A stretch of 64,000 nt of DNA from Pardosa pseudoannulata (Eukaryota; Arthropoda; Arachnida; Araneae; Lycosidae): positions 68,561,616 to 68,625,615 of the forward strand of contig CM063502.1 of NCBI GenBank assembly GCA_032207245.1, written 5' to 3'. How positions within the stretch are numbered: position 1 is the stretch's first letter; every line of letters begins with the position of its first letter. Below, one piece after another: positions 26,520-37,402 of this stretch. Below the pieces are notes generated by a model, which saw only the letters and a program-made list of their open reading frames with translations, was not told where the DNA came from and did no database searches. Position numbers and translations under genes: made by a program.

Positions 26520-26878
26520 GAGCCGCGATAACCCAGTCGACAAAGGCATCTCCTAACTGAGAGATTGCGGATTTGGAGTTCCACCCTGTTCGTTAAAGGT
26601 GACTGGGCACGTATTTTGACTGGGGTAGTATTATATTTCAGGGTCACAATGTCCTCCAAGTTTTCAATCAAGGTCTCAAGAGGTGGCAGGCCAAGTCTAT
26701 GGATCTTCTGTTTGGTACCTGTCCAAAATTATGAGGACCTACTTGAGCAATGTCATTCTTTCACCTTAGCGATGCTCATTGGAACGAAAGGCGCACTCCT
26801 TTGCCTTAATACAAGTAGCGTATAGCTCATCGTGCTTGGCTTGTTGAAGTGGCATTAGAGACAACGACAACAAATTCA
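26520..26878 (+). mobile_element. SINE-B (second tRNA-derived SINE family), copy 1
   Basis: The tRNA-like head AGCCGCGATAACCCAGTCGA is followed by TTGCGGATTTGGAGTTC in the B-box position. The body has TTCGTTAAAGGTGACTGG, GGTCACAATGTCCTCCAAG and AGAGGTGGCAGGCCAAG, then CGAAAGGCGCACTCCTTTGC and a GACAACGACAACAA tail. Small frames on either strand through it are not genes. Confidence 0.85.
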
Positions 26879-27070
26879 TGTGTAAGATTTGAAAAATCGT
26901 GATATATAGATCATATTGCGAAATTAGAAATGTCTACAGATAGTTGAAAATTAGGGAGATTGTTTAGAGGGGTGTTATCTATATCTATTAAAAAAGAAAA
27001 TTTTGTCTATTATAATGTAAAAACCTACAACCTACTTTATTAGCTGTTCTCAAGTTATAAATACTTAGGC

Positions 27071-27155
27071 GTTACTGGTAGGGTGCTGTCTTTCAGAACC
27101 GAAATATGGGGATTCGAATCCCACTGAAAGTATAAAGGTTTGTAACCATGTTTGA
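27071..27155 (+). mobile_element. SINE-A 5' fragment
   Basis: A tRNA-like head, GGTAGGGTGCTGTC ... GGGGATTCGAATCCCAC, with the B box intact, then GGTTTGTAACCATG. It breaks off just before the SINE-B copy at 27161. Confidence 0.65.
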
Positions 27156-27160
27156 ATGAA

Positions 27161-27610
27161 GTTGCCGTGGTAGCTCAGTCGTCAAAGACAGCAATCTCGT
27201 CACTAAAAGGTTACAGGTTCGGGGCTCGAGATAGCCTAAGTTTGGTGTGGAGTGCTACGATCTACTTTTTGCAACACGAGGGCTAATGAGAGTGGGACCT
27301 ACAGCTTAAAGCAGATTTCGAACGGTTACGAACATCCATGCTACTATGGGATTCGAACCCACGAACTCCGGTACCGAAGGCCAGCATCCTAATCAGTCGG
27401 CCACCGTTCGGCCGAGCCGGCCTAAGATCTGTTCAGAAAAGATGACTGGGCATGTAAAATATGTTCGTGGTCACAATGTCCTCCGAGTTATCAATACATA
27501 CCTCTGGGGGTGGTAGGCCAATCCTGAGGGTCTTCTGGTTGGTCATTGCTTCTAAATTACGAGGACACAGCGGGGGTAATGTTACTTGCTTCCGTAGCAT
27601 ATATGTGCTT
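27161..27610 (+). mobile_element. SINE-B copy 2, split by a nested SINE-A
   Basis: The head GCCGTGGTAGCTCAGTCG and B box AGGTTCGGGGCTCGAG lie left of the nested element. The body resumes at 27414 with GCCTAAGATCTG, AAGATGACTGGGCATG and GGTCACAATGTCCTCCGAG. The end decays near 27610 without the usual CAA tail. Confidence 0.85.
27228..27426 (-). mobile_element. SINE-A inserted into SINE-B
   Basis: Minus-strand SINE-A body at 27241-27413, flanked by GAGATAGCCTAAG (27228-27240) and GAGCCGGCCTAAG (27414-27426), a 13-bp duplication with two changes. It has B box GGGTTCGAATCCC and AACCGTTCGAAATCTGC. The nesting shows that this SINE-A moved after the host SINE-B was in place. Confidence 0.9.
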
Positions 27611-28837
27611 CTCGGGTAATGCTAAATGGGTAACAGTTTTGCAGCCATATACTGGCGTCAAGGTTAATAAGCCTGTATTGACAGCTGCATTGGAAACAAA
27701 AAAAAAAAAATGTAAGAAATAGGTCACATGAATGCCATTTTAGTAAAAGGCACATTATAGGGTTCCAAACATTTAATGTGGCAATGCCATTTTATTTTAA
27801 AGTTTTTTTTTTAATCTCAAGCTTTTTGCTAAACTTCCGCTTCCCCACAATTCTACGTGAAACATAATCTTTGACTCAACATTGTAAATGCTTTTTAAAT
27901 ATTACCTGAAGTTTATTTATCAGTAATATAATTTTGAACTAAAATGTAAAACCAAGGAATAAGCATATGTTAAATGTTTGTCATTATTTTAGAGTATTTG
28001 GGAAATTTCTCAGGTCAATATTATGGTGCCTCGTCACTGGAACTTCAGAGTATACTTTGCGTTCTAATCACTTGTTGAAGAATTTCATTCATTCGTGTAT
28101 CTGCTGACAGCTTAATTGTAACAAGTGACATTTGTGACTGAGTAATTGCTTTATCGATAGACCAAAGCTTGTATTAATCCCCTGATCAGTGGATAGCTGA
28201 AATTAGACTACACGGTGTTGAAATTTGGTCGGGCACTGTTATATAAGTTTCTATTAAATTGGAATACTGTAGTAATTTATGTAAGGGAACTATTCTTATA
28301 GTCTGAAAAGGCTTTAAAAAGGAAGAGGTACATGTATCTTCTAAACTAAATGTACGAAAAGACATTTTATAGTGGTAAAATGTTTCGAGTGAGAAATATT
28401 TCACTACTTACTATCCATTGTTTCTTTAGTATCTCAGTTAGATAAGTTATATTATTGAAGATTTATTAGCACAAAATGTGTATAAAATTTATACATTACA
28501 TTTAAGAATCTGAATGGTTCTGAAAGGATTCAATTTATGCTGCAAGTTTGGATCGTTTTTCTTTTTTTGAAAGATGAATGTAGTATTCATAGCATTGCTA
28601 TTTCTATACCTAAATTCTGAACGGAATATAGACAGTTTTAGTTTATTCATATCTTTTTATCTGTTTTTTTACAGCTAGTTACATATTTTTATTTAACTCG
28701 TCCTGTATGTAGATCTTGATGTTGTAATAATTATTTTGTTCACTTCCCGATCTCCAATTGAGTTAAAATTTTCCATTCTAACATATCTTAGAGTATAATA
28801 CGTGATGTCAATCGTAAACTACCCCACTATAGATAAA
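27611..28837. other. AT-rich spacer
   Basis: Nothing recognised on either strand. Confidence 0.35.
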
Positions 28838-28854
28838 TTAACACTAGAACTCTT
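28838..28854 (+). mobile_element. single terminus resembling the TTAA MITE
   Basis: TTAACACTAGAACTC matches the first ten bases of the 90-bp TTAA MITE at 34378 (TTAACACTAGATTTACC). No matching inverted end was found nearby, so this is either a truncated copy or chance. Confidence 0.25.
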
Positions 28855-28879
28855 TTATGTTCTTGTCGAACGTTGTTAC

Positions 28880-29251
28880 TATTATTATTGAGCCACGGTA
28901 GCTCAGTCGGCAAAGGTAATGATCTCGTAACTGGAGGGTTGCGGGTTCAGAGCCCGAGCTGGTCTAAGATCCGCCGTGTTCGTTAAAGGTGACTGGAGAA
29001 CGTAAATTATGTTCGTGGTCATAATGTTCTCCAAGTTCTCAATCAATAACTCTGGAGGTGGCAGGCCAAAACTTATGGGTCTTCTGATCCCTGATTCTAA
29101 ATTACGAGGACCCATTTGGGCAAGAAGTCTTACTTTTATCCTTGACGTGCTCGTCAAAACGAAAGGAGCACCCCTTTGCCTTAATACGAGTAGCGTATGG
29201 CTCAATCGTGCTTGGTTTGACCATAAGACAACAACAACAACTATTATTACT
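28880..29251 (+). mobile_element. SINE-B copy 3, complete, with target duplication
   Basis: The direct repeat CTATTATTATT / CTATTATTACT (28880-28890, 29241-29251) flanks a 350-bp copy. It has A box CGGTAGCTCAGTCGGC, B box CGGGTTCAGAGCCC, body TTCGTTAAAGGTGACTGG, GAGGTGGCAGGCCAAA, CGAAAGGAGCACCCC, and tail GACAACAACAACAA. This is the best copy of the family here. Open frames on both strands merely cross it. Confidence 0.92.
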
Positions 29252-29571
29252 CCAAGACAACTATAAAAAAATTATTTTAAAGCAAGGGAAGGCAAACAAA
29301 TATTACTTAGTGAATACTTAAGGAAAGGCAATTCCTGCAAACACTTTTAACAATATCAATTTCATTGAGATACCTTGACTGAATCACTTACAAATATAAA
29401 GGCTCCATGACGTAGAAGTAAGTTCAATTACAGATTAAAAGTTGAAGACGTTTCCTACAGCTCCTGTCATGTTAGCTCTCTGCTGATCCCACAAAAATAA
29501 AGTGTTAGGTTGGTTGACTGCACTCAATTTTTAGAGGACGAAGAGTAATTATATTAGAATCTACCGCTAAA
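29252..29571. other. spacer
   Basis: No recognisable feature. Confidence 0.35.
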
Positions 29572-29675
29572 ACCAACCCCAATCGGTTACGAACATCCAC
29601 AGCAATAGGGTGATTTGAAATCGCGGCATTTGGTACCTAAAAGTAGTACTCTGTCTTCTTTGCCATTTCCAGGTC
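29572..29675 (-). mobile_element. SINE-A fragment, diverged
   Basis: CCAATCGGTTACGAACATCC and a B-box relic TGATTTGAAATCGC, with GGTACCTAAAAG in the place of the usual GGTTCCGAAG. The head and middle of the family survive, the 3' end does not. Confidence 0.5.
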
Positions 29676-29812
29676 CTCCTCCTTTAGGCAATCCCGATTC
29701 CTTCTTGAAGTGCAACGAGCTAAATTCATCAGGCTACAAGATTAGCCCTCTGTTTGGTCCGCGTGGTTTGCACTACCCTCACTAACTATCGGGTGTCAAG
29801 AGGCCTGCTTGA

Positions 29813-30052
29813 GCATCCAGTAGTCTTCCAAATTTCTCCAACGACCTCTACTCTGTTGCGTTTGCTCACAGTTCTGTTGCGGAGCGACAGGTGCTTGCTA
29901 GGTACTATGAAGAAGGTTGGCCGGGTGAGGTGGCCCAGTACTTGAAATCTGCCTACCATCGCCGGGTCAAGCCTGGAGGGCCGCACGACCACATGGACCC
30001 GTATTGGAGATTGATTGTCATCGTCCGGTTCCGAGGAAAAAGGCCAACATAG
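29813..30052 (+). pseudogene. unrecognised 79-codon GC-rich open frame without ATG
   Basis: Between a TGA at 29810-29812 and a TAG at 30050-30052 one plus-strand frame stays open. It reads ASSSLPNFSNDLYSVAFAHS, then SVAERQVLARYYEEGWPGEV, then AQYLKSAYHRRVKPGGPHDH. The block is about half G+C, against roughly 30% around it, and has a balanced amino-acid mix, unlike neighbouring chance frames. There is no start codon, no clear splice site and no motif I can name. It may be a relic of a gene or of a retrotransposon, or a GC-rich repeat. An ATG frame on the opposite strand (29992-29786) competes with it. Confidence 0.3.
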
Positions 30053-30061
30053 TTGCTCAGT

Positions 30062-30226
30062 GTAATAGGCTTAGTTTGGAGAGGTCAATTTTTTGCAGTA
30101 CAAAGGCTATTTAGGCCAGGTCATACTGTTTACTGCCGATTCTGAATAGCTACTAACATATATACCAGCAGCAGGACTCGTATCACAGACTACTCTAAAC
30201 CTACTCATTCTGCCATTGCCAAATAA
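30062..30226 (-). mobile_element. SINE-A, diverged full-length relic
   Basis: TTAGTTTGGAGAGGTC marks the tail end, then CTGCCGATTCTGAATAGC, a B-box relic GGACTCGTATCAC, and CATTCTGCCATTGCC at the head end. Similarity to other copies is low, indicating age. Confidence 0.6.
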
Positions 30227-30660
30227 GTGAGGAAATACAAACAAACAAAATGTTCGGAATTTAGGTAACAAACAAAAGAATATACATTTGTTTCTAAATT
30301 TGTGGTTTAATTAAAAGCATTACAGCTATTAACAAAGAGAAATATTTATACTCCTGACAAGTAAAAAAATTACAAAAAACTTTGTAATCTTGTAATTTCC
30401 TAAGAAATGGAAAACCAAGTTTAACGTTGCAGCGCATTTCACTGTAACTCAACACAAGTTTTCAGAAATTCGACTTTGAGCTACCATGAAAAGCACATTG
30501 AGATAAGCATAAAAGCGCAAAGTTCTTTTAAATTCTTAGAACTTCTCAAAATAAAGCTTTCGAACGCATAAAAGCACATTCAGAAGCATAAAAGCGCAAC
30601 ATCAAATTACTAAATTAGAAACCCAAAATAAAATTAATTTCTGGTAAATTCTTTTCAAAG
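30227..30660. other. spacer with short duplicated phrases
   Basis: AGCATAAAAGCGCAA occurs twice, near 30506 and 30584. No gene or element recognised. Confidence 0.4.
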
Positions 30661-31110
30661 AATTCTTCAAACTTCTCAATGAATACAGTTCTTTTTGAAC
30701 CACATTTAGAAATATCAATAACATTTAGAAAAGTAAATTTTACTACACTTCTGCATCAATTTCTTACAAAAAAGTATTTATTTTAAAAAGGTAAAGTTAA
30801 TCATCTGGTAAAGGATTCAGGCGCTTTCAAAAGAAATTTCTATCGTTGAATCTTACTTACGAATGAATTGAACAGCTGTTTGCTTTTATGATCCACATTT
30901 AGAGAATTATATTTCAATAAACGTTAGAAAAGTAATATTAATTTTACTTTTTGACACATCTGCATTTATTAAAATCAAGTATTATTTTACTGAAATTTGA
31001 AAAAAAAGTTTATTTGGTGATGGGAAAAATCCTTCATAGAAGTTTCTTTGAATCTTATTCAATTGAGTTTATGAAGTACTCCCAAATTTAAAGAATTGAT
31101 AGTAAAAGTG
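30660..31110. repeat. decayed ~190-bp tandem repeat, 2-3 units
   Basis: Blocks such as CCACATTTAGA, TTAGAAAAGTAA and TTTTACT...TCTGCAT recur near 30701 and 30893, with a weaker third near 31085. Divergence is high and was judged by eye. Confidence 0.45.
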
Positions 31111-33455
31111 ATGACACTATGATAATTTTATATATCGATTCATTTTATATCTTGATTTATTCCAAAAAAGAAACAAAAAATTGATTATTTGGGGAAAAAT
31201 CGATTTCATAAGAAGTAATCTTTGATTTATCAGAGTTAATACAAGTAATCATAGTACTCAATTCACTACAGAAACAGTGATAAAACTAGGATTTTCTTGA
31301 CATTTTGTCAAAGACTGATAGATTTAAGTTATCTGATTTCATACAGTGTTAACGAATGTAATACGAGATTAAATCTATATACGTTCGATTTTGTTAATTT
31401 GATAGTATTCAGTAAAATCAATAGTAATAAAAAGTGACATGTCAATACCTAATGAGTAAACATGCTGGAGTGAATATGTGAATATCAGATTTTAATATCT
31501 CACGGCGATGTTGTAAAGACACTAAAGTATTACAGTTTTTGGAGAAATTATAGAATGAACTTGTTTTACATTCTTTCAATTGGCACAGTGTTCAGCATGA
31601 AATGTAAGTTTGATTGCAAGATTAAAGTTTTGTAAAGTAAATTCACTAAGTTTAAAAAATTTGATAGTGAAAAAATGCGGAAAAAAAAAGTGGCATGTTT
31701 TAAAATAGAAGTATTAAACTGAAAATATCCTGTTTTCTAAAATTGAGGATTTTGTGTAATATACGAATTTTATTTCAACCCTGATTTTCCCCGTATACGT
31801 CTCAAAAGGCGATGTTGTTTAAATATAGTGAACTGTTAATATCAAAAGATTTTTTGAGCAAAAATATTATTTTACTCGTTCTTTCAGTAAAATGTGCCAA
31901 AACTTTCTCTTTTAAAATATCAAATTGAACAGAAAAAGCTTAGTAAACTAGTTCTAGTTTAACTGTAAATGTAAAATAAATTCAAATCATCTGCAACCAA
32001 GTAACAAAATATGTTGAATAGTAATTATAGTTTGTAATTAAAAATTGTGCTAGAGAAATAACATAATAGTTAAGACATATTACTTTAATTTCAACTAAAA
32101 TTTATGACTATTCATAAGATTATGTGCCATGTGAGTGCTACTTGATAGCTGTAAAATACAAAATTTAAATTTTGTGATAAATCTAGAAAAAATTTGATAC
32201 CACATAATTAAAGAAAACTTAAAGCTTTAAATTACATAAAAACTTCATGTTTCTAAATTTTTAAGTTACGTAAAGTTAAAAATAAATTTAACCGTTTAGC
32301 AGACTTTTACAGCAGTTAAGTGGTCCCAATCCCCTTAAATATGGGATAAAAGAACTATATATAGTAACTTTATTAAAAAATAGTGATTTATATGGAAAAT
32401 TAGTTGAAATTTCTTGTAGTTAAAACTTGAATACGCACTTGATTTCAATGTTATGTAAATTGAAAATGCAAAATATCACTTTAACGAGTTTTGCAATGTA
32501 TCAGCGTCAGATTGAACTTGAAATCACAGTATATTTAAGAAAAAATAGGAAATCAATGTAATAAATTACACAGCAGATCTTATTTAAGTAATTGAAGTAT
32601 AAAAAATTGTTCCAGAGCACTGAAATATTTTAATTTGAGTTCAAATTGAAGGTTTTAAAGGATTTCATATGTCAAAAATTTATAAAAAATTATAATAGTT
32701 CAAGAGCAATGAAGCACGAAAGAATGAAAAAAAATTCCGTTTTGAGAAAAATGACTATAAAAATATTTTTACTATATGTTTTCTATGAATCAGCTAATAC
32801 TTTTTATTAGATAATTTATGGAATATGGATACTTCTACTAGGGCATTTTTTTCAGCTGTAAAAATATAACCCTGCTTCTGCAAGAATATATTTTCTGAAA
32901 AAATTGTTTTGAAAAATTTAAGGGTGTGTTAAGTATCAGCTTTTTAAATATTTAATTTTCAATGGTATTTTTAATAAAAGCAAACTGAATACTGTTACAT
33001 AAAATAGCTAAAACACTAAAGTGTACTATAATTTTTTTAAAAATAAAATAATAAACGTTTTTATAAATATTTATCAATTAATCTACATTGATTTAGCAAT
33101 TTTCCCATGCATAGCATATTAACCAATTGCTTTAAATTTTTACTATGTTTAACCTTAATACAGACTTAATAGGTACTGACTTTCTCTTATGTAAAATAAT
33201 TATTTAAATTCGTGCAATGTTTTAGCAATACTGTTTATCGTTTCATGGTATTAGATGTGCTCTATATGTAGAAAATACTTCTTATTTTATAAAAGCATAC
33301 TTAGATTTAGGAAGAACATATTAACATGCAATATTCAGAAATTTGATAAAGATAAAAAAAAGTAATACACCTAAAACATTTTGATACTGCAAATAAGGTA
33401 TAGTTTAAAAGCGATTTTTGAGTTTTAAGTAAAGATGTATGACTTAAAAAAGGTT
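31110..33455. other. AT-rich spacer of ~2.3 kb
   Basis: No gene, terminal repeats or clear tandem units were recognised. Confidence 0.4.
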
Positions 33456-34170
33456 AATGAAATAAAAACAATCCTTCAATTGCTAATATTTAGATAGATT
33501 ATGAATTATACTTCCAGTTTAACCAGTTGCGAGTAAAAAAAATTTCTATTTCTGATCGAAAATTATTATTTTGAAAGTATTTTACCCACATAAGCAATAT
33601 ATTCCGTATGGTAAAATAATCCTTCGATTGCTAAATTTGATTGAATTAAGAAGGGTTTAACTTTTCTGACATAAAAAATCATTTTTTTTGTCTGATTGAA
33701 AACTATTATTTTGAAGGCTCTTTGTACCCTAAAGCAATAGATTCTTTATAACAAAACAGTCCTTCGATTGATAATATTTCATTGACTTATAAAGCGTACT
33801 CCCAGTTTGATTTTTGTGAGACAAAAAATTTTTTTGATCGAAATCTATTATTTTGAAAATATTTTGTCTTCCTAAGCAACAGATTCTGTAGAATAAAATA
33901 TTTTTTCGAATGCTAATATTTGGATGAAATGTGTACTTTCAGTTTTACTTCTGTGAGACAATTTTCTGTTTGATTGAGAACTCTTATTTTGATTGTCCTT
34001 TTTCCTGCCTAAGCAACAGATTAATCAAACTAAAATGAAATAATTCTTTGATTGCAATATTTGATTGGACTATCATATGTACTCCCAACTTAGCTTTTGC
34101 CAGAAAAAAAATTAAAAAATTATTTTAAAGGTCTCTTTGTTTCCTCAATGAGAACAAAAGATCTTCAAAC
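33455..34170. repeat. decayed tandem repeat, five ~140-148 bp units
   Basis: TCCTTCAATTGCTAATATTT and variants recur at about 33472, 33620, 33760, 33902 and 34043. Each is followed by a TACTCCCAGTTT-type block, a GATCGAAAATTATTATTTTG-type block and AAGCAACAGATTC. Regular spacing with strong divergence marks an old minisatellite. Confidence 0.75.
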
Positions 34171-34377
34171 TAGCAGAATTTGACTAAAATTGTGACTATT
34201 TCTTCAATGATATCCATAAAAATATTCATGTCTAGGTAGGAAAAACTTTTATAAAATGAAAGGATTATTTTTAAAATTAAATGATTATCTTACTTTAGCA
34301 ACAAATACGTTTTGTTGTAGACCTTTATTTTAGAAAATTGTAAATCATATTTCAAGTTTCACGTGTTTGGTATCGTA

Positions 34378-34467
34378 TTAACACTAGATTTACCAACAAT
34401 TTAAATGTACGTTGAATTGCAATTTCAAAACTAGTCATTTTGACTGGTTTGGTAAAGCTAGTGTTAA
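34378..34467. mobile_element. 90-bp TTAA MITE (piggyBac-like)
   Basis: TTAA at 34378-34381 and 34464-34467 flanks inverted ends CACTAGATTTACCAA and CACTAGCTTTACCAA, 14 of 15 identical. The centre is about 50 bp of non-coding AT-rich DNA. TTAA duplication plus short inverted ends is the piggyBac signature; a 90-bp copy has no coding room and depends on another element's transposase. Confidence 0.88.
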
Positions 34468-35058
34468 TGACTTAAAAATTTTACAGGTGCCATATTTTTT
34501 TCTCTGTTTTTCTATCCAAAATTTTGACTTTGTCATAAAACTGTGAAAATTTTTTTAAAACTTAAAATATTTTGTTGGATTACAGACTGTTTAAAACTGT
34601 AAAAAAAAGCAAGAAACTTGCTTGAACACGATATAATTTGAAATTATTGATGTATATAATTTGTATTTAATGTAAAAGGAAACCAATGTTTAAATTTCCT
34701 TCAACATTTCAATCTAAACAAATAGATAAAAATAAAAATAATTGCTTAATATGTAGAGTAGTGGAATATTTTTAATGAATCTTGTTGAATAACTCTAAAA
34801 TTTAAAATATTTTTATAAAAATGAACAAAAATTCTATTCTTGTTGATATTAGATTCTTCTGTGTTTTATGTAATATAATTATAGTCATATTATACAGGCA
34901 GTTTAACCAATGAACAGCTGATTTTATTTTTGAAGTTAACTCGCGGAGCTTAATCAAAATTGCGTGACATGTATAAGTGGAACGCAATGCAAATGGTTGC
35001 AATGTAAAAGTCTTAAGGGAAAAAATCAAAATAAACCGAATACGCTTTCATGTTTATT
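34468..35058. other. AT-rich spacer
   Basis: A 75-codon minus frame (35029-34802) lacks recognisable content. Nothing else was found. Confidence 0.35.
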
Positions 35059-35059
35059 A

Positions 35060-35718
35060 TCTTTATATATAAAATTCTTCTGTCCGTATGTTTGTAACTG
35101 AACTCCTCCGGAATGACTCTGATGAAATTTTGTGTATGTAATTAAGTTGATTCGAGAATGGTTTGGATGTACAGTTTGATACTATAGCAAATGTTTTTTT
35201 AATTAAAAATCCAGAATCGAGGACTTATTGATATTATTATAATGCCGCTTGAAACCTTTCAGGGCCAATGTATCTGTGGCGCAGTGGTCAGCACAACGGG
35301 CTTCTGTACGATAAGTCCCACAATAGAATCCCCGTTCAGGCAATGTGGGAATTTTTATTTAATCTAATTACGAACGAATTTTATTTATGTTTCTTTCAAG
35401 ATTCAAAATATATTTCGTGATTTATTTTTTGTACGTAAAAAAATATATCTGCTATGAAAACGATTTGAGTTTTTTCTTGCTTGCTATTATTTAAGACAAT
35501 TTTAAGTTTATGCTCAACACATTTAAATTTGCAGTATACAGATACGCTCACACGATAAGTCGAGTTGTAATGACTGTGTGGTGACATCAATTATTTTTAA
35601 AGTAATTTTTTTCCTTACTTTTCCATCAAAACGATCCAATTTAAAATTTATTTAAAATTACTTTACAGTTTTTGGATTTACATCATTAAAACAGGGCAAC
35701 GTCTGTCGGGCCGTCTAG
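35060..35718 (+). mobile_element. non-autonomous Helitron
   Basis: The 5' end is TCTTTATATATAAAATTCTT, then CTGTCCGTATGTTTGTAACT, typical of arthropod Helitrons. The 3' end is GGGCAACGTCTGTCGGGCCG followed by TCTAG. It lies between A (35059) and T (35719), the Helitron target, with no duplication or terminal inverted repeat. At 659 bp it has no Rep-helicase frame. A strong 3' hairpin is not obvious. Helitrons move as rolling circles, and short copies like this borrow the enzyme. It carries a tRNA-like segment (next entry). Confidence 0.85.
35268..35340 (+). other. tRNA-like segment inside the Helitron
   Basis: TCTGTGGCGCAGTGGTCAGC is an excellent A-box region (TGGCGCAGTGG). It continues ACAACGGGCTTCTGTACGAT and CCCCGTTCAGGC. 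The expected GGTTCRANNCC B box is decayed (GAATCCCCGTT). It is too damaged for a tRNA gene, so it is most likely a captured tRNA or SINE head. Confidence 0.5.
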
Positions 35719-37239
35719 TTGTATGATAAATTAACAATTCATTGTTGAAAAAAGTATAGTTATAGTTGTCAAAAAATAATAAAATTCTTAAATAGGAAAA
35801 GTTAAAGAAAAAATTAAGAAATTCAGTTATTTGAATTTGGTGTTTTTCAAAACAAGGCATCCCAGAAAGTAACACTTCAGGTCAAGCATCAGTATTGTAT
35901 GGGAAATATCTCATGCATTTAGGGAAAATAATCAATTCATTTTGTAAAAAACAACACAATATGCGAGGAAAAACTTCTATATCAAAGAATTTAACCTAAT
36001 TAAAAATTATTTCAGACATACCGGCACTATAAAGAAAACATCCCACTAAATGACATATGATTTACATCTTACTAAAATTTGAGTTTTCTTATCAAATGGT
36101 AATATTTTTACTTTACGTGACGTGTATAGACGTCAACCACGCCAAACGGAAGATTTGAATTGACGTGTATTCACATCGAATGCAATTAACTATTCAAATT
36201 GGAATGTATTAAAAATTGTGATTCAAGGTCTTTTGTCCCATTAAAAATAGATTCTGCTCCAATTAGCTTTCATGTAATAAAGAAGTTGACGGTATCTAAA
36301 TCAATAAGACAATTAAGAAGTGCTACATTGAATAAAATTTATTACACTATTAAAATAAACACATGATAGATATTAAATAATCTGGAATAGCAAAGAATAA
36401 TTTTGAGTTCTGTAAATAGCTGATCCATATATTTTACCATGCAAAAATTCTGTTTTCACAGATATGTACAATTAAGATCAATAACTGACAAGATGAAACT
36501 TATGAAAACAAATTTCAGCAAATATTTGATTCACAGAATGTCACATCCGAAGGTCTGTAAAAATTTTGATATTCACTTCATAAACTTAAAAAAATGCAAT
36601 ACAGATGCAAATTATTCCCATGAAACTGACATCAGATAAGATATTTTTCTGATTAATTATACATTACTTGAACAGAGTGACATATCCAGAAGGTATGATT
36701 TATTAAATGTGATATTAATAATTTCAAGTTCTAGATTTTCATTAGTATGTCACAGAAATGAGCATCTCTGTTGACATTTCTAAAAGAATTCAAATACCTC
36801 ATGTTATATATACCTCTTGTACCTGTATAAGAATGTATTATTTGAGTTTTTCTTGTTGAAATAATTGTAAGGGGTATGTCAACATTCATTTGTTAAACTG
36901 TCTTACATACTATAATTGAAAATATACATTTTATATAGTATAATGCTGTGGAAGGTGAACTCCATGGACAAATAAAACTTTTGTGATTCTAGTGAGATAA
37001 ATGCAAGGTTTATATATACTAATGTTCAACAGTTGAGCGTAGTTCGTAAAATCACGTAAACACGTTCGTAACACTTTCGTAAACTCACTAAGTAATGATT
37101 GTTTCTAACCATTTCCCGACTAAGATTTAAAAATAACCCTGTAGTGGTCTAGGAAAGGGAAAACAGCTATTTACTGAGATTTAATCCCACAGAAAAGAAT
37201 TTGGGGTCGTAACATTTCAGCGATAGAAATGAAGAATAC
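35719..37239. other. AT-rich spacer
   Basis: A CRE-like pair, TGACGTGTATAGACGTCA, lies near 36119-36136, but no gene is in sight to use it. Nothing else was recognised. Confidence 0.35.
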
Positions 37240-37402
37240 GAGAACGATGGCTGAATGTGTTGGGCGCTGCTCTTCGGTAATTCATGGGTTCGAATTCCAT
37301 TGCTGACATGGATGTTCGTAGCCATTTGGAAATGGCTTTAAGCAGTAGGTCTCATCAACACTTGTGTTGTAAAACAGTAGAGCATATCACTTCAAACCAA
37401 CC
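37240..37402 (+). mobile_element. SINE-A, full length, moderately diverged
   Basis: GAGAACGATGGCTGAATGTG starts the head; the B box is GGGTTCGAATTCC. GAAATGGCTTTAAGCAG and AACACTTGTGTTGTAAAAC follow, then CACTTCAAACCAACC. No target duplication was recognised. Confidence 0.8.

Noticed and set aside
26489..29266. Frames of 60-100 codons at 26489-26825 and 28903-29266
   Set aside because: They lie entirely within SINE-B copies, on both strands.
36119..36136. CRE-like paired TGACGT sites as a promoter
   Set aside because: No transcription unit is recognisable nearby and short matches are expected by chance.
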